Positions 1 through 9,100 of a DNA stretch of 64,000 nt are shown one piece after another. Every line of letters starts with the position of its first letter. Position 1 is the first letter of the stretch. The stretch is from Sphingobacteriales bacterium (lineage in GTDB: Bacteria > Bacteroidota > Bacteroidia > Chitinophagales > CAIOSU01): contig JAIXUD010000002.1 in assembly GCA_027483645.1 (NCBI GenBank), positions 276,547 to 340,546 of the forward strand. Direction: 5' to 3'. The notes beneath the pieces were generated by a model, which ran no database searches, was not told where the DNA came from, and saw only the letters and a list, made by a program, of their open reading frames with translations. Made by a program: the position numbers and the translations under genes.

Positions 1-2
1 GC

Positions 3-560
3 AGCATACAATTGGATAGGCACGATTGGATAATGATATTGCTGCTCTTAGCCATCGCCATGCGGTCCGCTATTTGGAATACCTTCCAACTCATCAACCA
101 AGGTGATTATCATTTGCTGTTGCTACTGGCTGCCGCGGCCATGGGCGGCAAGTTGGTGGGTGGTTACTTGGCCGATAGGGTAGGGTGGCGCAATTACGCA
201 TTGGGAGCCCTGCTACTAGCTGCACCGCTGCTTACTTTTGGTGGTCGCAAACCAGTGTTGCTTGCTATTGGCGTGGGCTTGTTGCAGTCAGTTACCCCAT
301 TGGCGCTGGCTGCTATGCACCGCTCGTTGCCATACCGCCCGGCGCTCGCCACTGGGCTTACTTTAGGCTTAGCCATAGTGGTAGGAGGCATTCCGCTGCT
401 TATAGGTTGGGATTGGTTTAGCAACCCGCTGAGCTTACTAGTTGCAATGCCACTGTTAGCTGCGGCATATTTTGGGCTGTTGAAATGGCAAGAAGAGCAA
501 TCAAAAAGGATAAGCATCGATGCCCAGCCAGTACAACACCGGGAACAGGCAGGCGGTTAA
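3..560 (+). CDS. C-terminal part of a multi-pass (MFS-like) transporter, 5' end outside window
   Basis: The frame is open from the first bases of the window, so the gene is cut at its 5' end; the TTG at position 12 is unlikely to be the real start. About six hydrophobic segments are visible, as expected for the C-terminal half of a 12-helix carrier. The loop after the second segment (GGKLVGGYLADRVGWR) resembles the cytoplasmic loop 2-3 / 8-9 signature of the major facilitator superfamily (G-x-L-x-D-R). Substrate cannot be inferred. The last 60 bases overlap the 3' end of the convergent minus-strand gene that ends at 501. Family assignment is an inference from topology and that one motif; a different multi-pass permease is possible. 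Confidence 0.6.
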   Translation, partial: SIQLDRHDWIMILLLLAIAMRSAIWNTFQLINQGDYHLLLLLAAAAMGGKLVGGYLADRVGWRNYALGALLLAAPLLTFGGRKPVLLAIGVGLLQSVTPLALAAMHRSLPYRPALATGLTLGLAIVVGGIPLLIGWDWFSNPLSLLVAMPLLAAAYFGLLKWQEEQSKRISIDAQPVQHREQAGG

Positions 561-833
561 TAGATTGGCAGCAATACTCGCAAGGGCTGCCTTTAGCACT
601 CCCGTATTCCAATACAAATAAATGGCAACTGCTTCAGTGGCAAAAATAATGCCCTCTACCAGGTACCAATTTACCTCAAGCTCATGTACAGCATACGTAC
701 CAATAGGTAGGGTGAATACATTTACGAGGATAGAAAACTTTAGGGCGGCCCACCATTCTTTCCTAAAAAACAGCAGCCATACTAGGTATTCCAAGATGAT
801 GGTAAGAGTAAGGTTGAAGAGTAATTGTGTCAC
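501..833 (-). CDS. Small multi-pass membrane protein, 110 residues
   Basis: Unrecognised inner-membrane protein with about three to four hydrophobic helices. It starts with GTG, and that GTG shares bases with the TGA stop of the 34-residue ORF upstream (GTGA overlap), which argues for translational coupling and fixes the start. Its 3' end runs 60 bases into the convergent transporter gene. It is the last gene of a minus-strand group 1484-934-833. A role linked to the 181-residue protein upstream is suggested only by this tight arrangement. No motif or catalytic residue is visible. Confidence 0.7.
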   Translation of the reverse strand: MTQLLFNLTLTIILEYLVWLLFFRKEWWAALKFSILVNVFTLPIGTYAVHELEVNWYLVEGIIFATEAVAIYLYWNTGVLKAALASIAANLLTACLFPVLYWLGIDAYPF

Positions 834-934
834 TTCTTTTCGGTAAGTACTTTTAATAGATGTGCGAGCATGCCAATTGCTATGATACCCAGAGGTAAGG
901 CAATCAATCCAACGGATGGAATTGCTAAATCCAT
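830..934 (-). CDS. 34-residue single-helix membrane peptide between two coupled genes
   Basis: Short ORF starting ATG at 934 and ending TGA at 830-832. The product begins MDLAIPSVGLIALPLGIIAI and continues with a short helix and a basic end (TEKK), so it is one hydrophobic segment of about 20 residues with a positively charged C-terminus. It lies 4 bases after the stop of the 181-residue gene and overlaps the next gene's GTG start (GTGA). The tight packing, the clean hydrophobic design and the absence of any other explanation for the gap support a real peptide. Function unknown; it may be a small subunit of a membrane complex formed with its neighbours. Confidence 0.6.
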   Translation of the reverse strand: MDLAIPSVGLIALPLGIIAIGMLAHLLKVLTEKK

Positions 935-938
935 CGCG

Positions 939-1484
939 CTAGGCACTTAGTTTTTGAGCGGTAGATTGCCGCCTGCGTATTTGCCATATTAATAAACCAA
1001 GCGCAAAAGCTGAAATTGGAATAACGCCCCACCAGCCCAACATTTCTAAACCATTTTTTTTCAAGGTATTATCGCCAGCCGCATTATCGTATATTATTTC
1101 AAGTATTACTTCTCGTTCGGTAATTTTTTTAATTGCTACTTTATCCAGCACAGTTAGCCTTCTCGTGTCATATTCTATGCCGCCTACTAGCTGGTTTCCT
1201 TTTATCTCGGTGCCACTCGTTTTATGCTTAGCAATAACGGTAGCCTCGCTGCCTCTCGGTGGCTGGTATTGTTCGCCTTGTTTTACAGTTACTGTTACTT
1301 CACCTGCTGGCTGGTAGCCACGATTGTATTTAAATGTTTGGTAGGTAATGCAGAAATCGTATTCAGGGTAATCGTTTAAGTTGGTAAAGGTAATCGTCTT
1401 GTATACAGTACCTTCCATAATTATATCGGCCTTAGCAGTTAAGGCTAAGCTGAAAATCATAAGTAACAAGATAGTGCGATACAT
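939..1484 (-). CDS. Exported tail-anchored protein, 181 residues (paralogue of the 179-residue gene upstream)
   Basis: Residues 1-19 form a signal peptide ending in a KAD motif. The mature region is hydrophilic and probably beta-rich, and contains TITFTNLNDYPEYDF near residue 30. A single transmembrane helix near residues 150-168 is followed by a basic tail (RRRQS), so the body should face the periplasm while the tail is cytoplasmic. The protein at 1563-2102 has the same plan and the matching segment TITNLAAYPDY, so the two are diverged paralogues. First gene of a coupled group with the 34- and 110-residue membrane proteins. No family recognised. The stretch looks richer in A+T than the housekeeping genes of the window. 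Confidence 0.7.
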   Translation of the reverse strand: MYRTILLLMIFSLALTAKADIIMEGTVYKTITFTNLNDYPEYDFCITYQTFKYNRGYQPAGEVTVTVKQGEQYQPPRGSEATVIAKHKTSGTEIKGNQLVGGIEYDTRRLTVLDKVAIKKITEREVILEIIYDNAAGDNTLKKNGLEMLGWWGVIPISAFALGLLIWQIRRRQSTAQKLSA

Positions 1485-1562
1485 AGGCGAAGTTTATGAT
1501 AAATATAGCAATTGTTTATTTGTTCTTACTACCCAATATTACTGATTTTCAAACATCTATGG

Positions 1563-2102
1563 TTATTTTTTAGCAAATCGCCTTTGTAGTACAAAAATGA
1601 AAATGAAAAAACAACTGCTAGAAAGCAACAGCATAGTATAGCTAGCCCAAGTATCTCCAAATAGTGCGCCTTTCTTGGTCTTGGCATGGTAATGATACCG
1701 ATGGAGCTTCGTTTCCCATTTAAACTTATCACTGTTTAGGTGAGTTATCTCCATTACATCAACCACATAATTCAGCTTTTTACCGTAATACTTATGATAT
1801 GTACGTAGGGAATTACCTTGCAATCTTTTTGTGGTATCGTTTACATTTACTGCTTCAATTACTAAATAATCCCTGCCTTCTGTTTCGCATAAAATATGCT
1901 TACCCGGCTCAAAAAGAAATCGTTGCTTTACCGTATCCATTAAAAAGTCGTACAATACCAAGTGGATTCGGTAATCAGGATAAGCAGCTAGATTGGTAAT
2001 AGTATAACCAACATTAACCACGTTCTTGGTGGGCGGGCCAATCATATCAGCCTTAACTGTTAAAGAAGTGATCAACAATAACGATAGTAGCCAACGTACC
2101 AT
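1563..2102 (-). CDS. Exported tail-anchored protein, 179 residues (paralogue of 939-1484)
   Basis: Signal peptide of about 18 residues ending KAD, a hydrophilic central region with the segment TITNLAAYPDY shared with the gene at 939-1484, then a hydrophobic helix near residues 153-172 followed by QRRFAKK. The architecture predicts a periplasmic domain anchored by a C-terminal helix. The ATG start at 2102 lies inside a perfect 14-base palindrome (2097-2110). The gap of about 80 bases to the next gene on the same strand shows no terminator that I can see. Function unknown. Confidence 0.7.
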   Translation of the reverse strand: MVRWLLSLLLITSLTVKADMIGPPTKNVVNVGYTITNLAAYPDYRIHLVLYDFLMDTVKQRFLFEPGKHILCETEGRDYLVIEAVNVNDTTKRLQGNSLRTYHKYYGKKLNYVVDVMEITHLNSDKFKWETKLHRYHYHAKTKKGALFGDTWASYTMLLLSSSCFFIFIFVLQRRFAKK

Positions 2103-2184
2103 ATATGGTATTTTAGTATAAACGAAACAATGCTTTCTGCTATTGTGGGCAATTTACTATCTTTCAGTTAGAAACCTCCGTGTA

Positions 2185-2841
2185 ATGCTACAACTTGATA
2201 CCCTGCAATACCTGCGCGAATTAAACGCAAACAATAACAAAACCTGGTTTGATGCGAACAAAAAGCGCTTTGAGACCGCCAAGAAAGACGTGGAGCAACT
2301 GGTAACCGAATTGCTAGCAGGCTGTGCTAAGTTTGAGCCAGCACTGGCCGATTATAAGGCCAAGGATTGTGTGTTCCGTATTTATAGAGATGTGCGCTTC
2401 GCTAAGGATAAAACGCCTTACAAAAATAATATGGGAGCATGGTTTAATAAGGGTGGCAAAAAGGCACCGCATGCGGGTTACTACCTGCATATTGAGCCTG
2501 GAAATTCGTTTTTGGCTGGTGGTATGTACATGCCCGAGTCGGAGCAGTTGAAGAGTGTACGCCAAGAGATTGATTATAACACGGAGGAGTTCAACGGTAT
2601 AATTGCAAATGCCAAATTCAAAAAGACCTTTGGCGAATTGGACGACCATAAGCTAAAAACTACCCCAAAAGGATACGACAAAACCCACCCAGAGATTGAA
2701 ACGCTAAAGCAAACCAGCTTTGTGGTATCGCACAAGATAAGTGATGAAGAGTTGCTGGATAAGAAGTTTGTAGCCAAAGCAATTGCAACATTCGAAACGC
2801 TCCATCCGTTCAATGCTTTCTTAAACAGAGTACTTGAGTAG
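2185..2841 (+). CDS. DUF2461 (TIGR02453) family protein
   Basis: About 218 residues beginning MLQLDTLQYLRELNANNNKT. The N-terminal NNxxWFDANKKxFE segment, the central VFRIYRDVRFAKDKTPYKNN block and the GYYLHIEPGNSFLAGG block are diagnostic of DUF2461, a widespread family of unknown biochemical role common in Bacteroidota and Actinobacteria. I start it at the ATG at 2185; the frame is open further upstream to a TTG at 2143, but family members begin near the LDTLQYL segment and a TATCTTTC promoter-like sequence lies at 2159-2166, inside that extension. No operon partner on this strand. Confidence 0.85.
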   Translation: MLQLDTLQYLRELNANNNKTWFDANKKRFETAKKDVEQLVTELLAGCAKFEPALADYKAKDCVFRIYRDVRFAKDKTPYKNNMGAWFNKGGKKAPHAGYYLHIEPGNSFLAGGMYMPESEQLKSVRQEIDYNTEEFNGIIANAKFKKTFGELDDHKLKTTPKGYDKTHPEIETLKQTSFVVSHKISDEELLDKKFVAKAIATFETLHPFNAFLNRVLE

Positions 2842-2850
2842 CGTTGAAAC

Positions 2851-2882
2851 AGTCATGGTCCATCGTCCATGGTCCATCGTCC
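2851..2882. repeat. Heptad repeat, GTCCATC/G units
   Basis: From 2858 the sequence runs GTCCATC, GTCCATG, GTCCATC, GTCC: an exact 7-base period over three and a half units, preceded by a degenerate unit. It fills the space between two convergent gene ends. The same unit family occurs at 31241-31261 (reverse complement) and 35650-35677. Confidence 0.85.
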
Positions 2883-2888
2883 AAAAAA

Positions 2889-4964
2889 CTACTCCCCATA
2901 TCGCTTATCCTCATAGTTCAGTGGGGCATCCAGCGTACCTATGATTTTAAACTCGGTGCGGCGGTTATTTTGGTGGCAAGGGCAATCGCCTTCGCCGGCT
3001 GGTGGGCAGTCAGTATAGCTGCTGCAATCTTCCATTACTTGCGTTTCACCATAGCCTTTTGCTCGCAATCGCTCAATGGGTATTCCTTTTGATAGTAAAT
3101 ATTTCATCGCGCTTTCCGCACGGCGCTGGCTCAGGTTGTTGTTGTACTCGTCGGTAGCGCGCGTATCCGTATGCGAGCCTAGCTCCACTATGATATTGGG
3201 GTTATCCATCATCAGGTTATATAGCGTATCCAAGGTTAGTTTAGATGCATCTCGAAGAAACCACTGATCGTAGTCATAATAGATGTTGCGCAAGCGATAC
3301 GCTTTACCAAGTACCAGTTTCTGCACATAAATGTCCACGTGTAGCGTGTCCGATTCCACCAAACCCATGGTGTTGAAGGATGATGACCCTGGCAGGTAAC
3401 CCACTGCACTACCGTTTACTTTATAGCGTTTTTCGAAGTCGATGGTAAAGAAGTACTCCTGGCTATTTTGGGTAGTATCTTTGCCCAACTCTACGTCCAT
3501 GCGGTTGCCGCCATCATCGCTTAGCGCTAGGGTAACTAAGGCATTGTTGATGGGGGTTTTGGTAGGGTCGTCTTTATCCAACACAAAGCCCTTTACCGCA
3601 ATTAGCTTCGGCACAGCCACTGGTGGCGCAAACATAAAGATGTCGTCGCAGCAGGTTTCACTTTTAATGGAGATGATGCCTGGCCTGTTTGATACCACAA
3701 AACCGGTAATCCTATCAGGATTAATTCGGAAGTACATATCATCGGTCTGCGAATTGTAGGGCGGCCCGATGTTTCCTGGCTCTGTCCATTTATTGGTGCT
3801 ACCTGCTGTTTTAAAGATGTCATATCCACCCACGCCTACTAATCCATTGCTGCTGAAGTATAGGGTATCCTTTTCTATATCATAAAATGGTGTGGCCTCG
3901 TTGCGGTCGGTGTTTATCTTGCTACCTGCATTTTTAGCCGCATTGAAGCCTCCATTTTTCTTTTTTATGGCAAACCAAATATCCATACCGCCGCGCCCGC
4001 CAGGTTGGTTGCTAGCAAAGTAGAGCACCTCCTGGCCTTTCTCATCTATCCCTACATTGGGCTGGGTGCAGTTGTATCCGCTAGGGTTTATTTCGGGGCC
4101 CAAGTCTACCGGGGTTTGCCATTGGCCATCTTTCCACTCGCTTACGTATATGGCACACAGTATCTCATTGCGGCGTTCTTCCCAGCAACGCGTAAAGTAA
4201 AAACTCTTTCTATCTGGGCTATAGGTACCGTTCCCCACGTGGCTATCATCAAACTGGAACTGTGTAAAAGGCGTTGCTTCAGTAAAGGTATCGCCCGCCA
4301 AGGTGGAGCCGTAAAATTTAATGTAGTGTTTATCTTGGGTAGTATCACGCTCGTTGTAGCGTATTACGGTATCGCTGGGCAGGCTGGCAAACAGCAACGT
4401 GGTATCGTCCCAATACATAGGCGAGATATCGGTATATGGCGAGTTAACAGCAGCATTTAAGTGTTTCAGTTCCATTATGGGTGTCTGCTGCTTTAGTTGC
4501 AGTGCTAGTTCGCATCCGTCGGCCTCGGTTTTAGCCCATCTCTTGTAATAGCTATCCTTTCCCCTATAAGCTTTCTGAAACTGGTTAAAGAGTGCCAATG
4601 CGTCAGCGTATTTGCCGTTCATTTTTGCCATCAGCGCGTAAAAGTATAAGGCTTGTGGATAGGCGCTGACATCAAGGCTATCTACTTGCCTGTACCATTT
4701 CTCCGCATTTTTATAGTCTCTAGCGGCTCGGTATGTTTCTGCCAATTGCCAGGTGTACTTGCTGTTATCTGGCTTTAGTTGTAGGTAAGCCTCCAGTGCG
4801 TCGGTAGCATCGTATAAGTTGCCAGAGCGCAACTGCTTTTTGGCTTTGCGCAATTGCTTGCGAGGGCTCTCGGCATTGGGTTTGTTGGCGGTGCTGTCGG
4901 TTTGGGCCATCAGCATGCCAACATGCAATAGAAGCATTAGCAGCAACAATAAACGGTAGGTCAC
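2889..4964 (-). CDS. PorE-like OmpA-family protein with TPR and PD40 repeats
   Basis: From a GTG start at 4964 the product is about 691 residues. A signal peptide (VTYRLLLLLMLLLHVGMLMA, cleavage before Q) is followed by TPR-like repeats (about 35-160), WD40-like PD40 beta-propeller motifs (about 180-440, e.g. SPDRKSFYFTR, YFSSNGLVGVGGYDIF), a carboxypeptidase-regulatory-like domain (about 455-530) and a C-terminal OmpA peptidoglycan-binding domain (about 555-675, with NNLSQRRAESAMKYL and NNRRTEF). This is the domain order of PorE (PG1058), which ties the type IX secretion system to peptidoglycan and binds PorP. It sits directly after a PorP/SprF gene and an SprB-like adhesin. An upstream ATG at 5003 is in frame but lies in the loop of a terminator hairpin, so I prefer the GTG. 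Confidence 0.85.
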   Translation of the reverse strand: MTYRLLLLLMLLLHVGMLMAQTDSTANKPNAESPRKQLRKAKKQLRSGNLYDATDALEAYLQLKPDNSKYTWQLAETYRAARDYKNAEKWYRQVDSLDVSAYPQALYFYALMAKMNGKYADALALFNQFQKAYRGKDSYYKRWAKTEADGCELALQLKQQTPIMELKHLNAAVNSPYTDISPMYWDDTTLLFASLPSDTVIRYNERDTTQDKHYIKFYGSTLAGDTFTEATPFTQFQFDDSHVGNGTYSPDRKSFYFTRCWEERRNEILCAIYVSEWKDGQWQTPVDLGPEINPSGYNCTQPNVGIDEKGQEVLYFASNQPGGRGGMDIWFAIKKKNGGFNAAKNAGSKINTDRNEATPFYDIEKDTLYFSSNGLVGVGGYDIFKTAGSTNKWTEPGNIGPPYNSQTDDMYFRINPDRITGFVVSNRPGIISIKSETCCDDIFMFAPPVAVPKLIAVKGFVLDKDDPTKTPINNALVTLALSDDGGNRMDVELGKDTTQNSQEYFFTIDFEKRYKVNGSAVGYLPGSSSFNTMGLVESDTLHVDIYVQKLVLGKAYRLRNIYYDYDQWFLRDASKLTLDTLYNLMMDNPNIIVELGSHTDTRATDEYNNNLSQRRAESAMKYLLSKGIPIERLRAKGYGETQVMEDCSSYTDCPPAGEGDCPCHQNNRRTEFKIIGTLDAPLNYEDKRYGE

Positions 4965-4983
4965 TATTCGTAAGGTTTTGGGC

Positions 4984-5021
4984 AAAAAAAGAGGTGCAAA
5001 CATTGGTTGTTTGCACCTCTT
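4984..5021 (-). terminator. Rho-independent terminator after the PorP/SprF gene
   Basis: Perfect 13-base inverted repeat: 4989-5001 against 5009-5021, with a 7-base loop. On the minus strand the stem is followed by a run of T (complement of 4984-4990). It lies about 40 bases after the stop of the PorP/SprF gene and just before the PorE-like gene, whose alternative ATG start (5003) falls in the loop. Confidence 0.85.
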
Positions 5022-5063
5022 AATATTAGTCAATCTTTGCTATTTCAGCAAACGCTTTTGTGT

Positions 5064-6152
5064 TTAGAAGCTAGGGCAAATGGTTTTGCTTGCATTTTTC
5101 TTAAAGGCACCTACATAAGCCAATGATAACTCAAATGCACCACGGGTGTTGGTAGCGTTGGTAAGCTCCGAGAAGTTCAAATCATAGCTCACACCCAAGG
5201 TAAAGCCAATGTAATCCAAGCGGGCAGCCAATATTAGAGCTTCACTGGTTATACCACCTTTATCGGTTACGTTATCACGACCTACAATACGGTAGTAAGG
5301 GCCTACGTAGAATGCATTGCCTTGCGGATCGCTCTTGTCAAAGAATACTTTGGCCATCGCACCTAGGTTCATTTCAAATGCTGGGCCTTGGCTCAAAATC
5401 ATCAAAGTAGGCAACACGTCCACTTGGCTACGTTTGCCCAATGGCAAGCTTGCACCTACAGTACCAGTATACTTCATCGGTAAGTCAGCATTCTGGCCTT
5501 CGTAGAACGATTGGTTTGGGGTGTTTAAGTGGCCCAAAGAGAAACCAGCGTAAGTATTAAAGCGGCCTTTATTTTTTTTGCTAGCATAATACCACATCAA
5601 ACCTGCGTTCACATCAAAGAACATAAACTGGTCGTCGCCAATTACTTCGCCACTAATTAGGTTAGGGTCAAAACCCTCACCATCAAATTGGTTACCGAAA
5701 CGAAGGTTGTTGTAATTCAACCCGCGCTGCGCGGCACCAGCTTGAATGCCCAATGTTACGTAGTGGTTGGCATCCCTGCTCAAAGACTTATGGTAGGCAA
5801 AGCTTGCATTAATTTGGTTGGTACCAAATTCAGCCTCACCAGCTTTGTCGGTTAAAAACACCACGCCTACACCAAAAGCATCTTTCATATTTCCGATAGG
5901 CGCAAAGCGCATATCAAAAGAGCCAGAGAAAGTACGAAATAATGGAACGGCCTCATCGCCAAGGATACTGCGCCACTGGCTGCGGTATATGGCTGATACT
6001 CGGTAATTGCCATTGAACAAACCAGTCATAGCTGGATTGAGAATTTGAGGCGCGGCGTTGTATTGCGAGAAGCGTGGATCTTGTGCAAAAGCATCATTAC
6101 CCAGCAGCATTGCTGCAAATACGAAGATTAGAAGTCGGGACATCTGTTTCAT
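5064..6152 (-). CDS. PorP/SprF family type IX secretion outer-membrane protein
   Basis: 362 residues. A signal peptide (to about residue 23, ...GNDAFA) is followed by QDPRFSQYNAAPQILNPAMTG, the hallmark N-terminus of the PorP/SprF family, and a beta-barrel-like body with alternating hydrophobic strands ending in an aromatic strand. SprF is needed in Flavobacterium for export of the adhesin SprB, and PorP-like proteins are thought to hold type B C-terminal-domain substrates at the surface. The gene follows a 1,861-residue SprB-repeat protein by 18 bases on the same strand, which is the usual adhesin-then-SprF pairing, and is followed by a terminator and a PorE-like gene. The start could be Met1 or Met4. 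Confidence 0.93.
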   Translation of the reverse strand: MKQMSRLLIFVFAAMLLGNDAFAQDPRFSQYNAAPQILNPAMTGLFNGNYRVSAIYRSQWRSILGDEAVPLFRTFSGSFDMRFAPIGNMKDAFGVGVVFLTDKAGEAEFGTNQINASFAYHKSLSRDANHYVTLGIQAGAAQRGLNYNNLRFGNQFDGEGFDPNLISGEVIGDDQFMFFDVNAGLMWYYASKKNKGRFNTYAGFSLGHLNTPNQSFYEGQNADLPMKYTGTVGASLPLGKRSQVDVLPTLMILSQGPAFEMNLGAMAKVFFDKSDPQGNAFYVGPYYRIVGRDNVTDKGGITSEALILAARLDYIGFTLGVSYDLNFSELTNATNTRGAFELSLAYVGAFKKNASKTICPSF

Positions 6153-6170
6153 GAGACCTAAAATACAAAA

Positions 6171-9100
6171 TTATTTTACAATTGTTATACTTCCTTCTTT
6201 GGCAATTTTTTGCCCATCCTCATAATTAACTTCCACATAATAAATGTACACGTCAACTATGGCCATTTCGCCCTTGTAGGTACCGTTCCAGCCACCATTC
6301 AGGTCGCCATCATAGTCATAAACTTTTTCTCCCCAGCGGTTAAATACTTTCATAGTTACAGATGAAGCACCCGGTGCATATACTTGGAAGATGTCATTAA
6401 GGCCGTCGTTGTTTGGCGAGAAGGCATTTGGTATGTACAACAGCAACTGGTTTTGCACAAACAAAGTAAACTGTGCCAGCCTAGGGCAATTATTCTCGTC
6501 AAATACCGTAAGCTCATATATAGTAGTCTGCACAGGGTCAGCTACGGGGCTAAGGCAAGTATCACAATCCAAAGAGTTGGCAGGCTGCCAGCTAAAGCTA
6601 TAGTTGCCTATGCTTGGTATAATTAGCGGCTGCAACGTGTAGGTTTGGCCTAATTGTATGCTATCAAACTCTGGGTTGAATTCCAAATCAAACCCAGCAG
6701 GGGCTGTAACCTCAATTTCTCCAGTTACTTCACAACCGTTGGCATCAATTATATCCAAGACATAAACACCTTCTGCCAAAGTAAGGAAGTTGCCATTGCT
6801 ATTGGTAATGTTTCCATTGTTAAGGCTGAAGATATACGGCGCGGTGCCACCGGTAGCGGTTACAAATATAGCCCCGTCGTTTTTACCTGGGCACGATACA
6901 TTTACTACCGTAGTATCCCAAGTAATTGGGGTAAGCGGCTCGGTAATGTTTACATTGTTAATTGATTGCGAACAGCCATTGTCGTCAGTAACGGTTACGG
7001 AGTAAGTACCAACAGAAAAACCAGTCTGTTGGAAACTTTGGCCGCCGTTGCTCCAGCTATAGCTGTATGGTGGTGTTCCGCCAGTTACATCAACTCTTAT
7101 CGATCCATCAGCAGCACCAAAGCAAGTTACTGGGGTTATGGTGGGGTTTAACTGTATTGAATCGGGCTGAGGTACAAATATAGAGTCGAACTCGGGGCAA
7201 CCTACTGCTGAGGCGTCAGTAACGGTTACATAATAAGTTTGTCCACCGGTAAGTTGCACTGCTTGTGCGGTTTGTTGGCCATTACTCCATTGGTAATAGA
7301 ACGGTGGGGTTCCTCCGGTTGGCGATACGGTAACTTCAGCAATAGCATCAGCGCCATTAAAGCAAGTTACTGAAGATACGATGCTAGTAGTTAAAGTAAA
7401 GCGCGGCGGATAGGTAATATTCAGGCTAGTGGTTTGTACACAACTGCTAGAATCGACAGTAACCGTAACTGTGTTGATGCCAAATGGCAATGCAACCGCT
7501 GTTGCAGTGGTTTCGCCATTACTCCACAGGAACGAATACCCTGCGGTAGTGCCGCCAACGGATGCAGAAGCAGAACCATCAGCGGTATTGAAGCAACTCG
7601 CGTTCGATACGTTGGTAATGTCGATAATAAAGCTATCAGGTTCGTTTACAGTTAGGCTTGCGGTTACCGAGCAACCTTCACTATCCAAAGCGGTTACCGC
7701 ATATACGCCTGCGGTTAGATTCTGGATGCTACTTATGGTTTGTGCATTGCTCCACTGGTAACTGTAAGGTGCTGTGCCTCCGCTTACAATGGTAATAGTT
7801 GCCGCACCATCGTTGCCTAGATAGCACGAAACATCGGTAGAATCTTCTATAAATATGATTTGGGTAGGCTCAATAACTACTGCTGAATCAATAGCGGTAC
7901 AACCCGAATTATCGGTTACTGTAAGTGCGTAAGTTCCAGCCGAAAGAGCGGTTAATGCCGAATCGGTAGCGCCGTTGCTCCAATCATATGTGTAAGGTGC
8001 CACACCGCCGGATACTTGCGCAACTGCGGAGCCATCATTCAAGCCAAAGCAACTGATGTTGCTAGCAATAATGGTATCAATAGCCAGCAAAGGTGGTACT
8101 GTTATCGTTGCGGTATCTGTCCTAAAACAGCCATTTGAATCGGTAAGCTCAACGTAGTATGTGCCCACTGGCAAATTTAATAACGTGTCAGTAGCTTGGC
8201 CGATAGTGGTGCGTATTACCGTTCCACCTGCGTCAGTCCAGATGAAATCGAACGGTGCGTATCCACCCACTGGCTCAGCAATAATATCGCCATCGTTGCT
8301 ACCAACGCAGCCTACATTACGAATGCTGATGTTGGCAGTAAAGTTGGAATAGAAATCAACGGTTACTGTATCATAAGCCACGCAATTGCCGTCAGTAACT
8401 TCTACTATATAGTCTATAGTAACACCTGGGTCGGCAATTACTACTTGACCGGTGTCGGTTGGCAAACCCGTAACTGGGTTGGTAAGGCCGGTAGATGGGG
8501 TCCAGCGATAAACAAACTGACCTGGAGGGGGCGGACAAACAGCCAAGGTAACATCAGGCCTTATAGTTGAAGCAGTAAGTGCAGTTGATGGAGCGCCAAA
8601 AGAGTAGGTTTCATACAATACAGAGCCAAAAGCGGTTGGTGTGGCCCTCACAATGTCGTCGCCAATGGAAGCACCGAAACCGTTGTTAAAGTTAATTTCA
8701 ACAATAATGTTAGAAAAACCATCCCAATCGAAATTGCTGGTAAAGGTATGTGTGTTAACGCCTGGCGTGGTGGTTACGTTTGCAGGCGCAAATACTTGTG
8801 TTAAGCCTGGCTGAAAACCAGCAGCAGTAGATAGGCTATCTAAACCAGTACAACCCATACTGATGCTGAATGCCTGAAAAGGTTGACTGGTGTTTTTGCC
8901 GGTAACGTTCCATGACAGTGCCGAAATAATACCAGCGCTTAGGCCTGCTGCCGAAAGCTCATTGCCCCTTATCAAGTATTGCAACCTAGCTTGCTCTTCA
9001 GCGCCTTTATATGGGGTAGTAATACTGGAAGATTGAGCATTGGTGCCAATTGTATAGTTAGAAACTGGGCCACCGCAAGCGGTGCCATTTACACCACAAT

